Assembly: GCA_049841155.1 (NCBI GenBank)
Contig: JASGHI010000003.1
Coordinates: 1,798,001-1,862,000, forward strand
Origin: ZC4RG30 sp049841155
Lineage (GTDB): Bacteria; Pseudomonadota; Gammaproteobacteria; Steroidobacterales; Steroidobacteraceae
Direction of reading: 5' to 3'
Length of the DNA: 64,000 nt
The number at the start of each line of letters is the position of its first letter. Position 1 is the stretch's first letter. Below, piece by piece: positions 15,737-24,162 of this stretch. Made by a program: the position numbers and the translations under genes. The notes under the pieces are model-generated. The model was not told the origin of the DNA and made no database searches. It was given only the letters and a program-made list of their open reading frames with translations.

Positions 15737-18700
15737 AGCTGCGCCATCTCATCCTGCTGGACCTGCTCACGGTGCTGCTGCTGACGCCGGTCGTCGCGCT
15801 GTACTACACCGTCGTCACGGAGCCCGGACTGCAGTTCGTGGCGGCACGGCTCAACCGCACCATCGGCCCGGTCACGCTGACGCTGGAAGGCGCCTCCGGC
15901 ACGCTGCGCCGCGGCTTTCATCTGGACCGGCTGCGCGTGCAGCACCGCCTGGCGGACGTGGACCTGCACGATGTGGCGGGCAAGATCGACTTCGTGCCGC
16001 TGCTGGCGCAGATCATCCAGCTGCGCGAGGTGAAGATCGGCCGCGCCGACGTCCACCAGTTCCGCAATACCCTCGAAGGCGGCAAACCCCGGGCGCCACG
16101 TTTTCTCCCGCGGCTGATGCAGATAAACGTCGAGGATCTGGCCGTGACATCGGGCTCGCTGTCACTGGCCAATGGCCTGCACTACGAGGCGCGCGATGCG
16201 CGTGCCGCGGGCCGGGTGTCGCCGCAGCAGATCCGGCTGCGGCGCGCCGCGCTGGCGCTGCCGGAGCAGCGCCTGCGGGCCGAAGGCACGATGCGCCTGC
16301 GCTCGGCGCTGCCACTGGGCCTGGAGGGAGATCTGCGGCTGCGCTATCTGCCGGAGGACCTGCCCGAATGGCAGATCAGTGCCTCCTTCGGCGGCGATCT
16401 GGACAAGCTGCCACTGAAAGTCGCCATCGATGCGCCCTTCCGCGCGCACGCCGAAGGCGCCGCGGTCACGCTCACCGACGGCTGGTCCTATGCCGGCAAG
16501 GGCGAGGTGAGCGATGTGGACATCACCGATTTCGGCGGCGGCGGCGCACTCGGCCTGATCTCCGGCCAGCTGGACATCAAGGCCGATGGTGATGGCTACC
16601 AGGCGCGCGGCAGGCTGCTGCCCGCAGGACTCAAGGCCGGCGCCTTCGATGTGGAGTTCGACGGCCTGTACCGCGAGCGACGTCTGCTGATCCGTTCGGC
16701 CAGCGCCCGCCATGCCGGGTCCGGCACGAAGCTGGACACACGCGGCAGCGTGAGGCTTGCGGACCAAGGCGGCCCGGTGCTCGATCTGGCGGGCAACTGG
16801 AGCCAGTTCCGCTGGCCACTGACCGGCGCGGAGGTTGCAGTGACCAGCGCCCAGGGCAAGTACCACCTGCGCGGCCAGAAACCCTGGGCGGTGGAAGCCA
16901 GTGGCGAGTTCAGCTCGTCGGAGCTGCCGCCGATGCCCTTCACGGTGAACGGCCGCCTTTCCGGCGAGCGCTTCGACTTCGACGACGCCCGGGTGGAACT
17001 CCTCGATGGCAGCGCCGAGCTGCATGGCCTTGCGCGCTGGAGCCCCGATGAAGCCTGGCAGATCGAAGGCCGGGCCGAACGCATCGACCCGGCCAGCCTG
17101 CGCGCGGACCTGCCCGGGCGGCTGAGCTTCGATTTCAATGCCGCCGGCGCTCCCTTCGGCGGCGAGGCCAGGCTTGCCATCGGCATCGGCCGCCTGACGG
17201 GCCGGCTTCGCAACGCCAGCGCCCAGGGCGAGGGGCGCGCCGAAAAAGCCGCGGGCAGCGACGTGTGGCAGTTCCATCAGGTGGACCTGCGGCTCGGGCG
17301 CACGCAGCTGCAGCTGGATGGAAAGCTCGGGCCGCAGCGCGACCTGAATTTCGCCGTGGATGCCGACGACCTGAGCCTGCTCGACCCGCAGGCGCGCGGC
17401 CGCCTCAGCGCGCGCGGGCGCATTGCCGGCACCGGCGCCGCGCCCCTGCTGCTGTTCAAGGCACGCGGCACGGATTTCAGCTGGGGGTCGGTGGAACTGG
17501 CGGCGCTCAACGCCGACATGGACCTGGACCTGGGCCCCCAGGGACACACCGCCGGCCAGATCCAGCTCACGGGGCTTGCGGCCGGTCGTCGCCGGCTCGA
17601 GCGTGCCTCGATCACGCTGTCCGGCCAGCCGGCGGCGCAGCGCATCGTTGCGGACATCGAAGCGGCACCGATACGCGCCGGCTTCACGGCCCAGGGCGTG
17701 TTCTCCGACAGCCAGTGGAAGGGAAAGCTGCAGACCCTGCTCGTCGAAGATGTGGACGCCGACCGCAACCTGCGGCTGACGATGGAGGCGCCCGCGGACC
17801 TGGCCTTTTCCGCGCAGACACTGGATCTTGGCGACCTGTGCCTCAAGGGCGCCGCAGCGCGGCTGTGTCTGGCGCTGCAACGCGGCCCGCAGAGCTGGCT
17901 GACCCGCTTCTCCGCCGGACAGCTGCCGCTGCGGCTGCTCACCACAGGACTGGCGCAGGACGTCGACTACAACGGCGAGATCGACCTGCAGGGCAATGCC
18001 GTGGGCGGCCCCGGCCGCCTGCCCACCGGCGAGCTGCATGGCGAGCTCACGGGTGCCGAGCTGGTGCATCATGTGGGCAACAACCGCGTGGAGCGCATTG
18101 CGCTGGGTTCGGGGCGCGTCGACGCCAGCGCCACCGACAGGGAGTTCTCCGCCACCATCGGCCTCGACGCCGGCGAGGCCGGCCATGTCCAGGGCAAGGT
18201 GCAGGGTGAACGGCGCGGCGAGCGCTGGCAGGACTATCCCCTGAGCGGCCAGCTCGAACTGGCCACCAATGGTCTGGGCATGCTCGAAGCGCATGTGGCC
18301 GAGATCGACCGCGCCACCGGCAAGCTGCACAGCGACATGCGCATCGGCGGCACGCTGGGCGCACCGACCATCGCCGGGCGCCTGGAGCTGCGCGACACCC
18401 GCATCGACGTGTACCGGGTGAACCTGTCCTTGCAGGACCTGAACCTCGACGCGGACCTGGATACCAATGCGCTGCGGCTCACCGGCCAGACGCGCATCGG
18501 CGAAGGCACCGCGAAGGTCAGCGGCCGCCTGAGCTGGCGGGACCTCGAGCCCTACGGCGACCTGCACGTGGAAGGCGAGAACCTGCTGCTGGTGGACGTG
18601 CCGGAGGCGCGCATCCACGCCTCTCCCAACCTCGATTTCAAGCTGGCGGGCCGGCGCATCAACGCCACCGGCACGGTGAAGATCCCCGCTGCGCGCCTGG

Positions 18701-19482
18701 AGCCGGCCGACCTCACCAACGCCGTGCTCGCCTCCGGCGACGAAGTGCTGGTGGGCACGGAGCCGGTGGATCCCGCGCAGCGCTGGCTCGTGGTCAGCGA
18801 CATCCGCCTCGAACTGGGCGATGCCGTGGAAATCGACGCACTGGGACTGAGCGCGCGGCTGGGCGGCGGCATCCAGGTGCGCCTGGATGAAAACGGCGTG
18901 ACGCGCGGCCTCGGCGAGCTCAATGTCACCTCCGGCCGCTATGCGGCGCTCGGCCGCCTGCTCGACATCTCGCGCGGCCGGTTGCTGTTCAGCAATGGTC
19001 CGCTCGGCGATCCGGGCATCGACCTGCGGGCACAGAAGGAATTCCCCGACATCACCGCTGGCGTGAACGTGCGCGGCACACTGCGCGCGCCGCGCATGAC
19101 CTTCTTCTCCGAGCCCTCGATCCCGCAATCGCAGATCGCCTCGCTGATCCTCGCCGGCGGCTCGCTCGAAAGCGTGCAGAACAGCAACCAGAACGGCGCC
19201 GCGCGCAACGACCTGCTCGCGCAGGGCGGAGCCATACTGGCCCAGCAGTTCGGCAACCGCGTCGGCATCGAGGACGTGAGCATCGAATCGGACCTGAGCA
19301 ACGAGACCAGCCTGGTGCTGGGCAAATACCTCTCGCCGCGGCTCTATGTGAGCTATGGCATCTCGCTCGCCGAAGCCATCAACACGCTGAAGCTGCGCTA
19401 CACCATCACCGACAACTGGACCATCAAGACCGAATCCGGCAAGGCGCGCAGCGCCGACGTGGTCTATACGGTCGAGAAGTAG
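15733..19482 (+). CDS. tamB: Translocation/assembly module TamB
   Basis: 1249 residues from a GTG that overlaps the tamA stop. A single N-terminal membrane anchor (about residues 4-26) precedes a very long beta-rich region and the conserved C-terminal DUF490/TamB domain: the GNxxVTSGRYAALGRLLDISRG-type block, LLFSNGPLGDPGIDLRA, and a last strand ending VVYTVEK. The length is normal for TamB, which forms a hydrophobic groove bridging the inner membrane to TamA. It ends 6 bp before the convergent VapC-like gene. Confidence 0.93.
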   Translation: MKLRHLILLDLLTVLLLTPVVALYYTVVTEPGLQFVAARLNRTIGPVTLTLEGASGTLRRGFHLDRLRVQHRLADVDLHDVAGKIDFVPLLAQIIQLREVKIGRADVHQFRNTLEGGKPRAPRFLPRLMQINVEDLAVTSGSLSLANGLHYEARDARAAGRVSPQQIRLRRAALALPEQRLRAEGTMRLRSALPLGLEGDLRLRYLPEDLPEWQISASFGGDLDKLPLKVAIDAPFRAHAEGAAVTLTDGWSYAGKGEVSDVDITDFGGGGALGLISGQLDIKADGDGYQARGRLLPAGLKAGAFDVEFDGLYRERRLLIRSASARHAGSGTKLDTRGSVRLADQGGPVLDLAGNWSQFRWPLTGAEVAVTSAQGKYHLRGQKPWAVEASGEFSSSELPPMPFTVNGRLSGERFDFDDARVELLDGSAELHGLARWSPDEAWQIEGRAERIDPASLRADLPGRLSFDFNAAGAPFGGEARLAIGIGRLTGRLRNASAQGEGRAEKAAGSDVWQFHQVDLRLGRTQLQLDGKLGPQRDLNFAVDADDLSLLDPQARGRLSARGRIAGTGAAPLLLFKARGTDFSWGSVELAALNADMDLDLGPQGHTAGQIQLTGLAAGRRRLERASITLSGQPAAQRIVADIEAAPIRAGFTAQGVFSDSQWKGKLQTLLVEDVDADRNLRLTMEAPADLAFSAQTLDLGDLCLKGAAARLCLALQRGPQSWLTRFSAGQLPLRLLTTGLAQDVDYNGEIDLQGNAVGGPGRLPTGELHGELTGAELVHHVGNNRVERIALGSGRVDASATDREFSATIGLDAGEAGHVQGKVQGERRGERWQDYPLSGQLELATNGLGMLEAHVAEIDRATGKLHSDMRIGGTLGAPTIAGRLELRDTRIDVYRVNLSLQDLNLDADLDTNALRLTGQTRIGEGTAKVSGRLSWRDLEPYGDLHVEGENLLLVDVPEARIHASPNLDFKLAGRRINATGTVKIPAARLEPADLTNAVLASGDEVLVGTEPVDPAQRWLVVSDIRLELGDAVEIDALGLSARLGGGIQVRLDENGVTRGLGELNVTSGRYAALGRLLDISRGRLLFSNGPLGDPGIDLRAQKEFPDITAGVNVRGTLRAPRMTFFSEPSIPQSQIASLILAGGSLESVQNSNQNGAARNDLLAQGGAILAQQFGNRVGIEDVSIESDLSNETSLVLGKYLSPRLYVSYGISLAEAINTLKLRYTITDNWTIKTESGKARSADVVYTVEK

Positions 19483-19488
19483 CGCGGA

Positions 19489-19887
19489 TCAGGGCGTGAC
19501 CAGCGGCACGCGCGGAAAATACCTGCGATAGCGCCGTGCGTCGCGCGTAAGGATTCCACAACGCAGCACCGCCGCATGCGCGCCGATGAGGAAGTCCGCG
19601 AGGATGCTGGTGCGCGGGCCGCCTTCGCGACGGTAGTACCGGTGGGCAAGGCCCGCGATATACAGCGCCTCCCTTGGTATCTCCCGGTATGCGAACCCTA
19701 TGCCTTCAAGGTGGGCATCCAGCGCCCGTGGAGATGCGTAGGCAGGCGACACCTCTGCGTAAACGACGGGATTGAGCAGCAGTTGATGCACCCGTCCCTG
19801 CATACGAAGCTGTCCGGCTGACCACGACACCCAATTCTCGTCGCGATTGACGACATCGAGGAGGATGTTGGTGTCTACCAGCAACAT
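19489..19887 (-). CDS. PIN-domain (VapC-like) toxin
   Basis: 132 residues with the acidic PIN set: Asp5 in LLVDTNILLD, Glu45, Asp98 in LADFLIGAHA and Asp116 in TRDARRYRRYFP. Such proteins are Mg-dependent RNases, mostly cutting tRNA or rRNA. The gene lies 12 bp downstream of an AbrB-type antitoxin on the same strand, the usual vapBC arrangement. The toxin should be kept silent by the antitoxin and the pair autoregulated. Confidence 0.9.
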   Translation of the reverse strand: MLLVDTNILLDVVNRDENWVSWSAGQLRMQGRVHQLLLNPVVYAEVSPAYASPRALDAHLEGIGFAYREIPREALYIAGLAHRYYRREGGPRTSILADFLIGAHAAVLRCGILTRDARRYRRYFPRVPLVTP

Positions 19888-19899
19888 GGGCAGGGTCTC

Positions 19900-20175
19900 T
19901 CACTCATCCATTTCGATCTCGTAGTCGTCGCCGCGAATGAACTTCATGTATGCCGCGGTGCTGGGCCATTTGAAATCGGCGCTTCCGGTCGCCCTGTCGA
20001 TGGCGTCCGGCTCCCGCTCCCCGGCCTCCCGTTCACCCACCCGCCGCAGCACCACCTCGCCGCGCTCGTCGAGCACGAAATCCACTTCATCGCCGGGAGC
20101 GAGCCCCAGCGCGTCGCGCACCCGTTTGGGGATGGTCACCTGCCCCTTCACCGTGATCGCGTTTCCCATGTCCAT
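19900..20175 (-). CDS. AbrB/SpoVT-type antitoxin (VapB-like)
   Basis: About 91 residues from the ATG at 20175; an ATG at 20169 is equally likely. The N-terminal swapped-hairpin domain reads ITVKGQVTIPKRVRDALGL followed by GDEVDFVLDERGEVVLRR. The acidic tail (YMKFIRGDDYEIEMDE) is the expected toxin-binding segment. It probably binds DNA upstream of itself and neutralises the PIN toxin encoded 12 bp downstream. It is divergent from argR, with about 120 bp between. Confidence 0.88.
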   Translation of the reverse strand: MDMGNAITVKGQVTIPKRVRDALGLAPGDEVDFVLDERGEVVLRRVGEREAGEREPDAIDRATGSADFKWPSTAAYMKFIRGDDYEIEMDE

Positions 20176-20258
20176 GCCTGGTATTACTTCAAGTCGGCTT
20201 GTAATACTCCAGCGCCATTTCCCCTGCAACCAAGGCGAAATGCATTGCGGGCAGCGCG

Positions 20259-20287
20259 TTGACACGATGAGAATTTATGCATAATAT
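20259..20287 (+). promoter_or_regulatory. argR promoter, near-consensus sigma-70
   Basis: TTGACA at 20259-20264 and TAATAT at 20282-20287 are separated by exactly 17 bases. Transcription would begin near 20294, only about four bases before the argR ATG at 20298, giving a leaderless or nearly leaderless message. There is no Shine-Dalgarno sequence ahead of the ATG. The -10 element lies inside the palindromic operator. Confidence 0.75.
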
Positions 20288-20302
20288 TTGAAATATTATG
20301 CA
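20278..20302. promoter_or_regulatory. 25-bp palindromic operator (ARG-box-like) over the argR promoter and start codon
   Basis: TGCATAATATTT (20278-20289), a central G (20290) and AAATATTATGCA (20291-20302) form a perfect palindrome with 12-bp arms. AT-rich palindromes of this type are bound by ArgR in other bacteria. It covers the -10 element, the expected transcription start and the argR ATG, which predicts arginine-dependent autorepression of the whole arg operon. Confidence 0.75.
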
Positions 20303-20750
20303 CGTCGACCGCTATCTCATTGACCGCCGCGATGCCATCCTGCGCCATCTGCGCGGCACGCCCGTGCGCCGGCAGTCCGATCTGGTGGGGCTGCTGAAGC
20401 AGGATGGCTTCGATGTCACGCAGTCCTCGGTGAGCCGCGACATGCGCGAGCTGGGCGTGCTGAAAGCCCAGGGCCGCTACCTTCCTCCGGCTGCGGAAGT
20501 GGCGCAGGCGCAGGGCAATTTCGCGGCCGTGGACCGTTTCGTGCGCGAAATCCGTGCGGCCGGCAGCTGCCTCACCGTGGTACGCACCTCCGTGGGTGCG
20601 GCAGGCAGCGTGGCCGTGGCCATAGACAAGGCAGCCTGGCACGAAGTGGTCGGCACCATCTCCGGCGACGACACCATTTTCATCGCCACGCAGGATGGCG
20701 ACGCGCAGGCGCGCCTCATCGAGCGCCTGCATTCCGTTTTCCGCATCTAA
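20298..20750 (+). CDS. argR: Arginine repressor ArgR
   Basis: 150 residues. The N-terminal winged helix carries the family signature TQSSVSRDMRELGV (about 41-54). The C-terminal arginine-binding/hexamerisation domain has GTISGDDTIFIATQD. The ArgR hexamer binds arginine as co-repressor and represses arginine biosynthesis. The gene leads a co-directional cluster of seven more genes; argG follows after 16 bp. The ATG at 20298 lies within a perfect palindrome that is probably its own operator. Confidence 0.95.
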   Translation: MHVDRYLIDRRDAILRHLRGTPVRRQSDLVGLLKQDGFDVTQSSVSRDMRELGVLKAQGRYLPPAAEVAQAQGNFAAVDRFVREIRAAGSCLTVVRTSVGAAGSVAVAIDKAAWHEVVGTISGDDTIFIATQDGDAQARLIERLHSVFRI

Positions 20751-20766
20751 ATAAAGAAACCCCATC

Positions 20767-21996
20767 ATGTCGAAGACTCCCTCGCAGGGCGCGCAGCCCA
20801 TCGTTCTGGCCTATTCCGGCGGGCTCGATACCTCCTTCCTCGTCCCCTGGGTGGCCGAGAACACGGGCCGGCCGGTCATCACCGTCACGGTGGATACCGG
20901 CGGCATCGACGCGGCCACGGCAAAGACGCTGCATGAGCGTGCGCTGGCGCTGGGCGCCATCGACCACCACCAGATCGACGCGCGCGCCGACTACTTCGAG
21001 CAGGTGCTGCGCTTCCTCATCATGGGCAATGTGCGCCGCGGCAACCTCTATCCGCTTTGCGTGGGCGCCGAGCGCGTGATGCAGGCGCAGACCATCGCGC
21101 GCGTGGCGCGTGAACTGGGCACCAACATGATCGCGCATGGCTGCACCGCGGCCGGCAACGACCAGGTGCGCTTCGAAGTCGCGCTGCGCACGCTGGCGCC
21201 GGACCTCGAGGTGTTCGCGCCGGTGCGCGACAAGGCCTTCAAGCGCCAGGAGGAGCTCGACTACCTCAAGGCGCGCAACCTGCCCATCCCGCCGCATGGC
21301 GCGGCGTACTCCATCAACCGCGGGCTATGGGGCGTGACCATCGGCGGCACCGAGACGCTGACCTCCAAGGGCAGCATTCCCGACAGCGCCTGGGTGCTGT
21401 CGAAGGACGCCTTCGACAAACCCGCGCTGCCGCAGCACCACACCATCGGTTTCAAGGAAGGCCGCCCGGTGAGCCTCGATGGCAAGGCACTGACGCCGGT
21501 GGAGGTGATCGAGCGGCTGGAGACCATCGGTGCGCGCTTCGGCATCGGCCGCGGCATCCACCTGGGCGACACCATCATTGGCACCAAGGGCCGCGTGGCC
21601 TTCGAGGCGCCGGCCGCCGACATCCTCCTCAACGCGCACCGCGAGCTGGAGAAGCTGGTGCTGACGCCGCGCCAGCAGCGCATCAAGGAGCTGGTTGCCG
21701 GCCCCTACGGCGACTTGGTGCACGAAGGCCAGCTGCTCGACCCGGTATGCCGCGACATCGAAGCGCTGATGCTCTCCTCGCAGGCGCGCGTCACCGGCGA
21801 CGTGCACGTGCTGCTGCGGCCCGGCTCCTGCTTCGTCGAGGGCGTGGAATCGCCGTTCTCGCTGATGAAGGCCTCCAAGGGCGTCTACGGCGAGGCCGTG
21901 GGCGAATGGACGCCGCAGGATGCACTGGGCTTCTCCAAGATCGTCGCCCTCACGGGCGTATTCCACCGCCGCGCCGGCGAACAACAGAAGGATTGA
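20767..21996 (+). CDS. argG: Argininosuccinate synthase
   Basis: 409 residues, full length. The ATP-pyrophosphatase P-loop AYSGGLDTS is at about 14-22. The enzyme joins citrulline and aspartate using ATP to give argininosuccinate, the penultimate step of arginine synthesis. It is placed second in the cluster, directly after argR and five bases before the P-loop gene. The Shine-Dalgarno sequence is weak (AAGAAA), consistent with coupling to upstream translation. Confidence 0.95.
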   Translation: MSKTPSQGAQPIVLAYSGGLDTSFLVPWVAENTGRPVITVTVDTGGIDAATAKTLHERALALGAIDHHQIDARADYFEQVLRFLIMGNVRRGNLYPLCVGAERVMQAQTIARVARELGTNMIAHGCTAAGNDQVRFEVALRTLAPDLEVFAPVRDKAFKRQEELDYLKARNLPIPPHGAAYSINRGLWGVTIGGTETLTSKGSIPDSAWVLSKDAFDKPALPQHHTIGFKEGRPVSLDGKALTPVEVIERLETIGARFGIGRGIHLGDTIIGTKGRVAFEAPAADILLNAHRELEKLVLTPRQQRIKELVAGPYGDLVHEGQLLDPVCRDIEALMLSSQARVTGDVHVLLRPGSCFVEGVESPFSLMKASKGVYGEAVGEWTPQDALGFSKIVALTGVFHRRAGEQQKD

Positions 21997-22001
21997 AGAC
22001 G

Positions 22002-23078
22002 ATGAGATCCGTGGTGGTCGACAAGATCGGCTCGGTGACCCAGGCGCTCGGCCTCAAGCACGACCTGCGCATTTCCGACGACATCCCGTCCGAGGAAGGC
22101 GTGGTGCTGGTGGTCGAGATCCTCACCAACAAGTCCACCTACAACACGCTGGAACTCACCAGCGGCCGCATGGCCAAGGTGATGCGCGGCGACATCGTGG
22201 TGGGCGCACTCGGCCCGCGCCGCGCGCTGTTCGGCTATTCGGGCCATGTGCCCGAGTCGGTCAAGCCCGGCGACGTGATCCAGATGCTCAACATCGGCGG
22301 CGTGCTCGGCATCTGCGATTCGGTGAATCCCGACAAGGGCAAGCCCTTCGATTGCCGTGTGCTGGGCGTGGTGCTGCAGTTCCCTTATCTGGGCGAGCGC
22401 ATCGGCGTGCCGGCGCGGGTGGGCACGCGCAAGCTCGACTACGACGCAAAGCTTGATACCCAGGGCGTGCCCGTGGTCGCGCTGGCCGGCACCTGCATGG
22501 AGGCGGGCAAGACGGCGGCGGCCTGCTCCATCGTCTCGCGCATGCGCCATCGCGGCCTTACCGTGGATGCCTTCAAGGCCACCGGCGTATCGCTGCGGCG
22601 TGACATCCTCGCCATGGAGGATTCGGGCGCGCGCAATTCGATGATCTTCACCGATCTGGGCATCGTCACCACCACGGGCAAATCCGGCCCCGCGCTGACG
22701 CGCGCCATGCTCACGGAGCTCGCCGCGCGCAAGCCCGACGTGATCGTGTTCGAGCTGGGCGACGGCCTCATCGGCACCTACGGCGTGGATGCCATCCTCG
22801 ACTGCGAGGACATCCGCAAGGCACTCACCAGCGTGGTGCTGTCGGCCAATGATCCGGTCGCGGCCTGGGGCGGCGTAAAGCTGCTGCGCGAGCGTTTCGG
22901 CATCGAACCCGCCGTGGTTACGGGGCCGGCCACCGATAACAGCGTGGGCGTGGACATCATCAACGAGCAGATGAAGGTCCAGGCCTTCAACGCCCTCACC
23001 AGTGGCGCAGCGCTGGGCGACTGCGTCATCGACAGCCTCGGCCTCGGCGTGAAGTTCCCCGCGCCGGCCGCGGCCTGA
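22002..23078 (+). CDS. P-loop NTPase-like protein embedded in the arginine operon (DUF1611-like C-terminal part)
   Basis: 358 residues from the ATG at 22002, five bases after argG; a longer frame starts inside argG and is rejected. A beta-rich N-terminal domain (about 1-145) is followed by a P-loop GTCMEAGKT (about 166-174), KATGVSLRRDIL and LGDGLIGTYGVD. The P-loop half recalls DUF1611 and BioD/MobB-like NTPases, but the N-terminal half does not look like classical DUF1611. Its position between argG and argC implies a role in arginine synthesis. I cannot assign a reaction; see the finding on the missing first step. Confidence 0.75.
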   Translation: MRSVVVDKIGSVTQALGLKHDLRISDDIPSEEGVVLVVEILTNKSTYNTLELTSGRMAKVMRGDIVVGALGPRRALFGYSGHVPESVKPGDVIQMLNIGGVLGICDSVNPDKGKPFDCRVLGVVLQFPYLGERIGVPARVGTRKLDYDAKLDTQGVPVVALAGTCMEAGKTAAACSIVSRMRHRGLTVDAFKATGVSLRRDILAMEDSGARNSMIFTDLGIVTTTGKSGPALTRAMLTELAARKPDVIVFELGDGLIGTYGVDAILDCEDIRKALTSVVLSANDPVAAWGGVKLLRERFGIEPAVVTGPATDNSVGVDIINEQMKVQAFNALTSGAALGDCVIDSLGLGVKFPAPAAA

Positions 23079-23086
23079 AGGCCACG

Positions 23087-24148
23087 ATGAACACTACCAT
23101 CCCCACCATCGTGCTCGGCGGCACCGGCTATGTGGCTGGCGAACTGCTGCGTCTCGTAGCCGGTCATCCCAACTTCCGGCTGGCGGGCATCCTGTCGGAC
23201 AGCCAGCCCGGCGAGCTGGTGGCGAAAGCCTTCGGCCACCTGGCCGCGGTGTATCCGGATACGAAGTTCTCCTCCATCGAGGAGATCGAACAGCTGGTGG
23301 CGACACTGCCGCGGACCGCCGTGTTCTCGGCCGCGCCGCATGGCGCCTCCGCGGCGCTCATCGACCGGCTGCTCACGAAGGCCGAAGCGGCCGGCACCCG
23401 ACCCAGTGTGGTGGATATCTCCGCGGATTACCGCTTTGCCACCAACGAGGCTTATGCGGCGGTCTACAAGCATGATCACGGCGCGCCGCAGCGACTGAAG
23501 CAATTCACCTGCGCGCTGCCGGAGCACCTGGCCGCCTCGCCCACGCCGCACGTGGGCCATCCGGGCTGTTTCTCCTCGGCCATCCTGCTGGCCTCGGTGC
23601 CGCTGCTGAAGCTCGGCATCGCGACACCGCAGTTGTTCGTCGCCGGCGTCACGGGCAGCACCGGCGCGGGCCGCAAGCCCACCGAAGGCACGCACCATCC
23701 GCAGCGCCACAGCGACCTGTACGCCTACAACGCGCTGGCGCACCGGCACGCGCCGGAGATCGCCGCCGTCGCGAAAGCGGCCAGCGGCGTCGATGCGCAC
23801 TTCGCCTTCGTGCCGCATTCAGGGCCGTTTGCGCGTGGCATCCATGTCACGGTTCAGGCGCAGCTGGCAAAGCCCGCCACCACCGCCGAACTGCTCGATG
23901 CCTTCACGAAGTTCTACGCACACTCGCCCTTCGTGCGGGTCAGCGCGCAGGCACCACGCGTGAAGGACGTGGCCGGCAGCAACTACGCCCGCCTTTCGGT
24001 AGCCACGGATGGCAAGGTGGTTGCCGTGATGAGCGTGCTGGACAACCTCAACAAAGGTGCCGCGGGCGGCGCCGTGCAGTGGATGAACCGGCTGATGAGC
24101 CTGCCCGAAACGGCGGGCCTGACTGCGCCGGCCGCGGGCTGGACCTGA
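23087..24148 (+). CDS. argC: N-acyl-gamma-glutamyl-phosphate reductase
   Basis: 353 residues. The Rossmann motif GGTGYVAGELLRL is at about 11-23 and the catalytic Cys sits in HPGCFSSA. The enzyme reduces the acylated glutamyl phosphate with NADPH to the semialdehyde, the third step of the pathway. Later motifs VTGSTGAGRKPTEGTHH and the closing LNKGAAGGAVQWMN are standard for ArgC. The acyl group used (acetyl or succinyl) cannot be told from this protein by eye. Confidence 0.95.
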   Translation: MNTTIPTIVLGGTGYVAGELLRLVAGHPNFRLAGILSDSQPGELVAKAFGHLAAVYPDTKFSSIEEIEQLVATLPRTAVFSAAPHGASAALIDRLLTKAEAAGTRPSVVDISADYRFATNEAYAAVYKHDHGAPQRLKQFTCALPEHLAASPTPHVGHPGCFSSAILLASVPLLKLGIATPQLFVAGVTGSTGAGRKPTEGTHHPQRHSDLYAYNALAHRHAPEIAAVAKAASGVDAHFAFVPHSGPFARGIHVTVQAQLAKPATTAELLDAFTKFYAHSPFVRVSAQAPRVKDVAGSNYARLSVATDGKVVAVMSVLDNLNKGAAGGAVQWMNRLMSLPETAGLTAPAAGWT

Positions 24149-24162
24149 TCACGGAAGACACG

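Noticed and set aside
16162..19128. 988-codon minus-strand frame
   Set aside because: Shadow of tamB; tamB is supported by its anchor, C-terminal domain and overlap with tamA.
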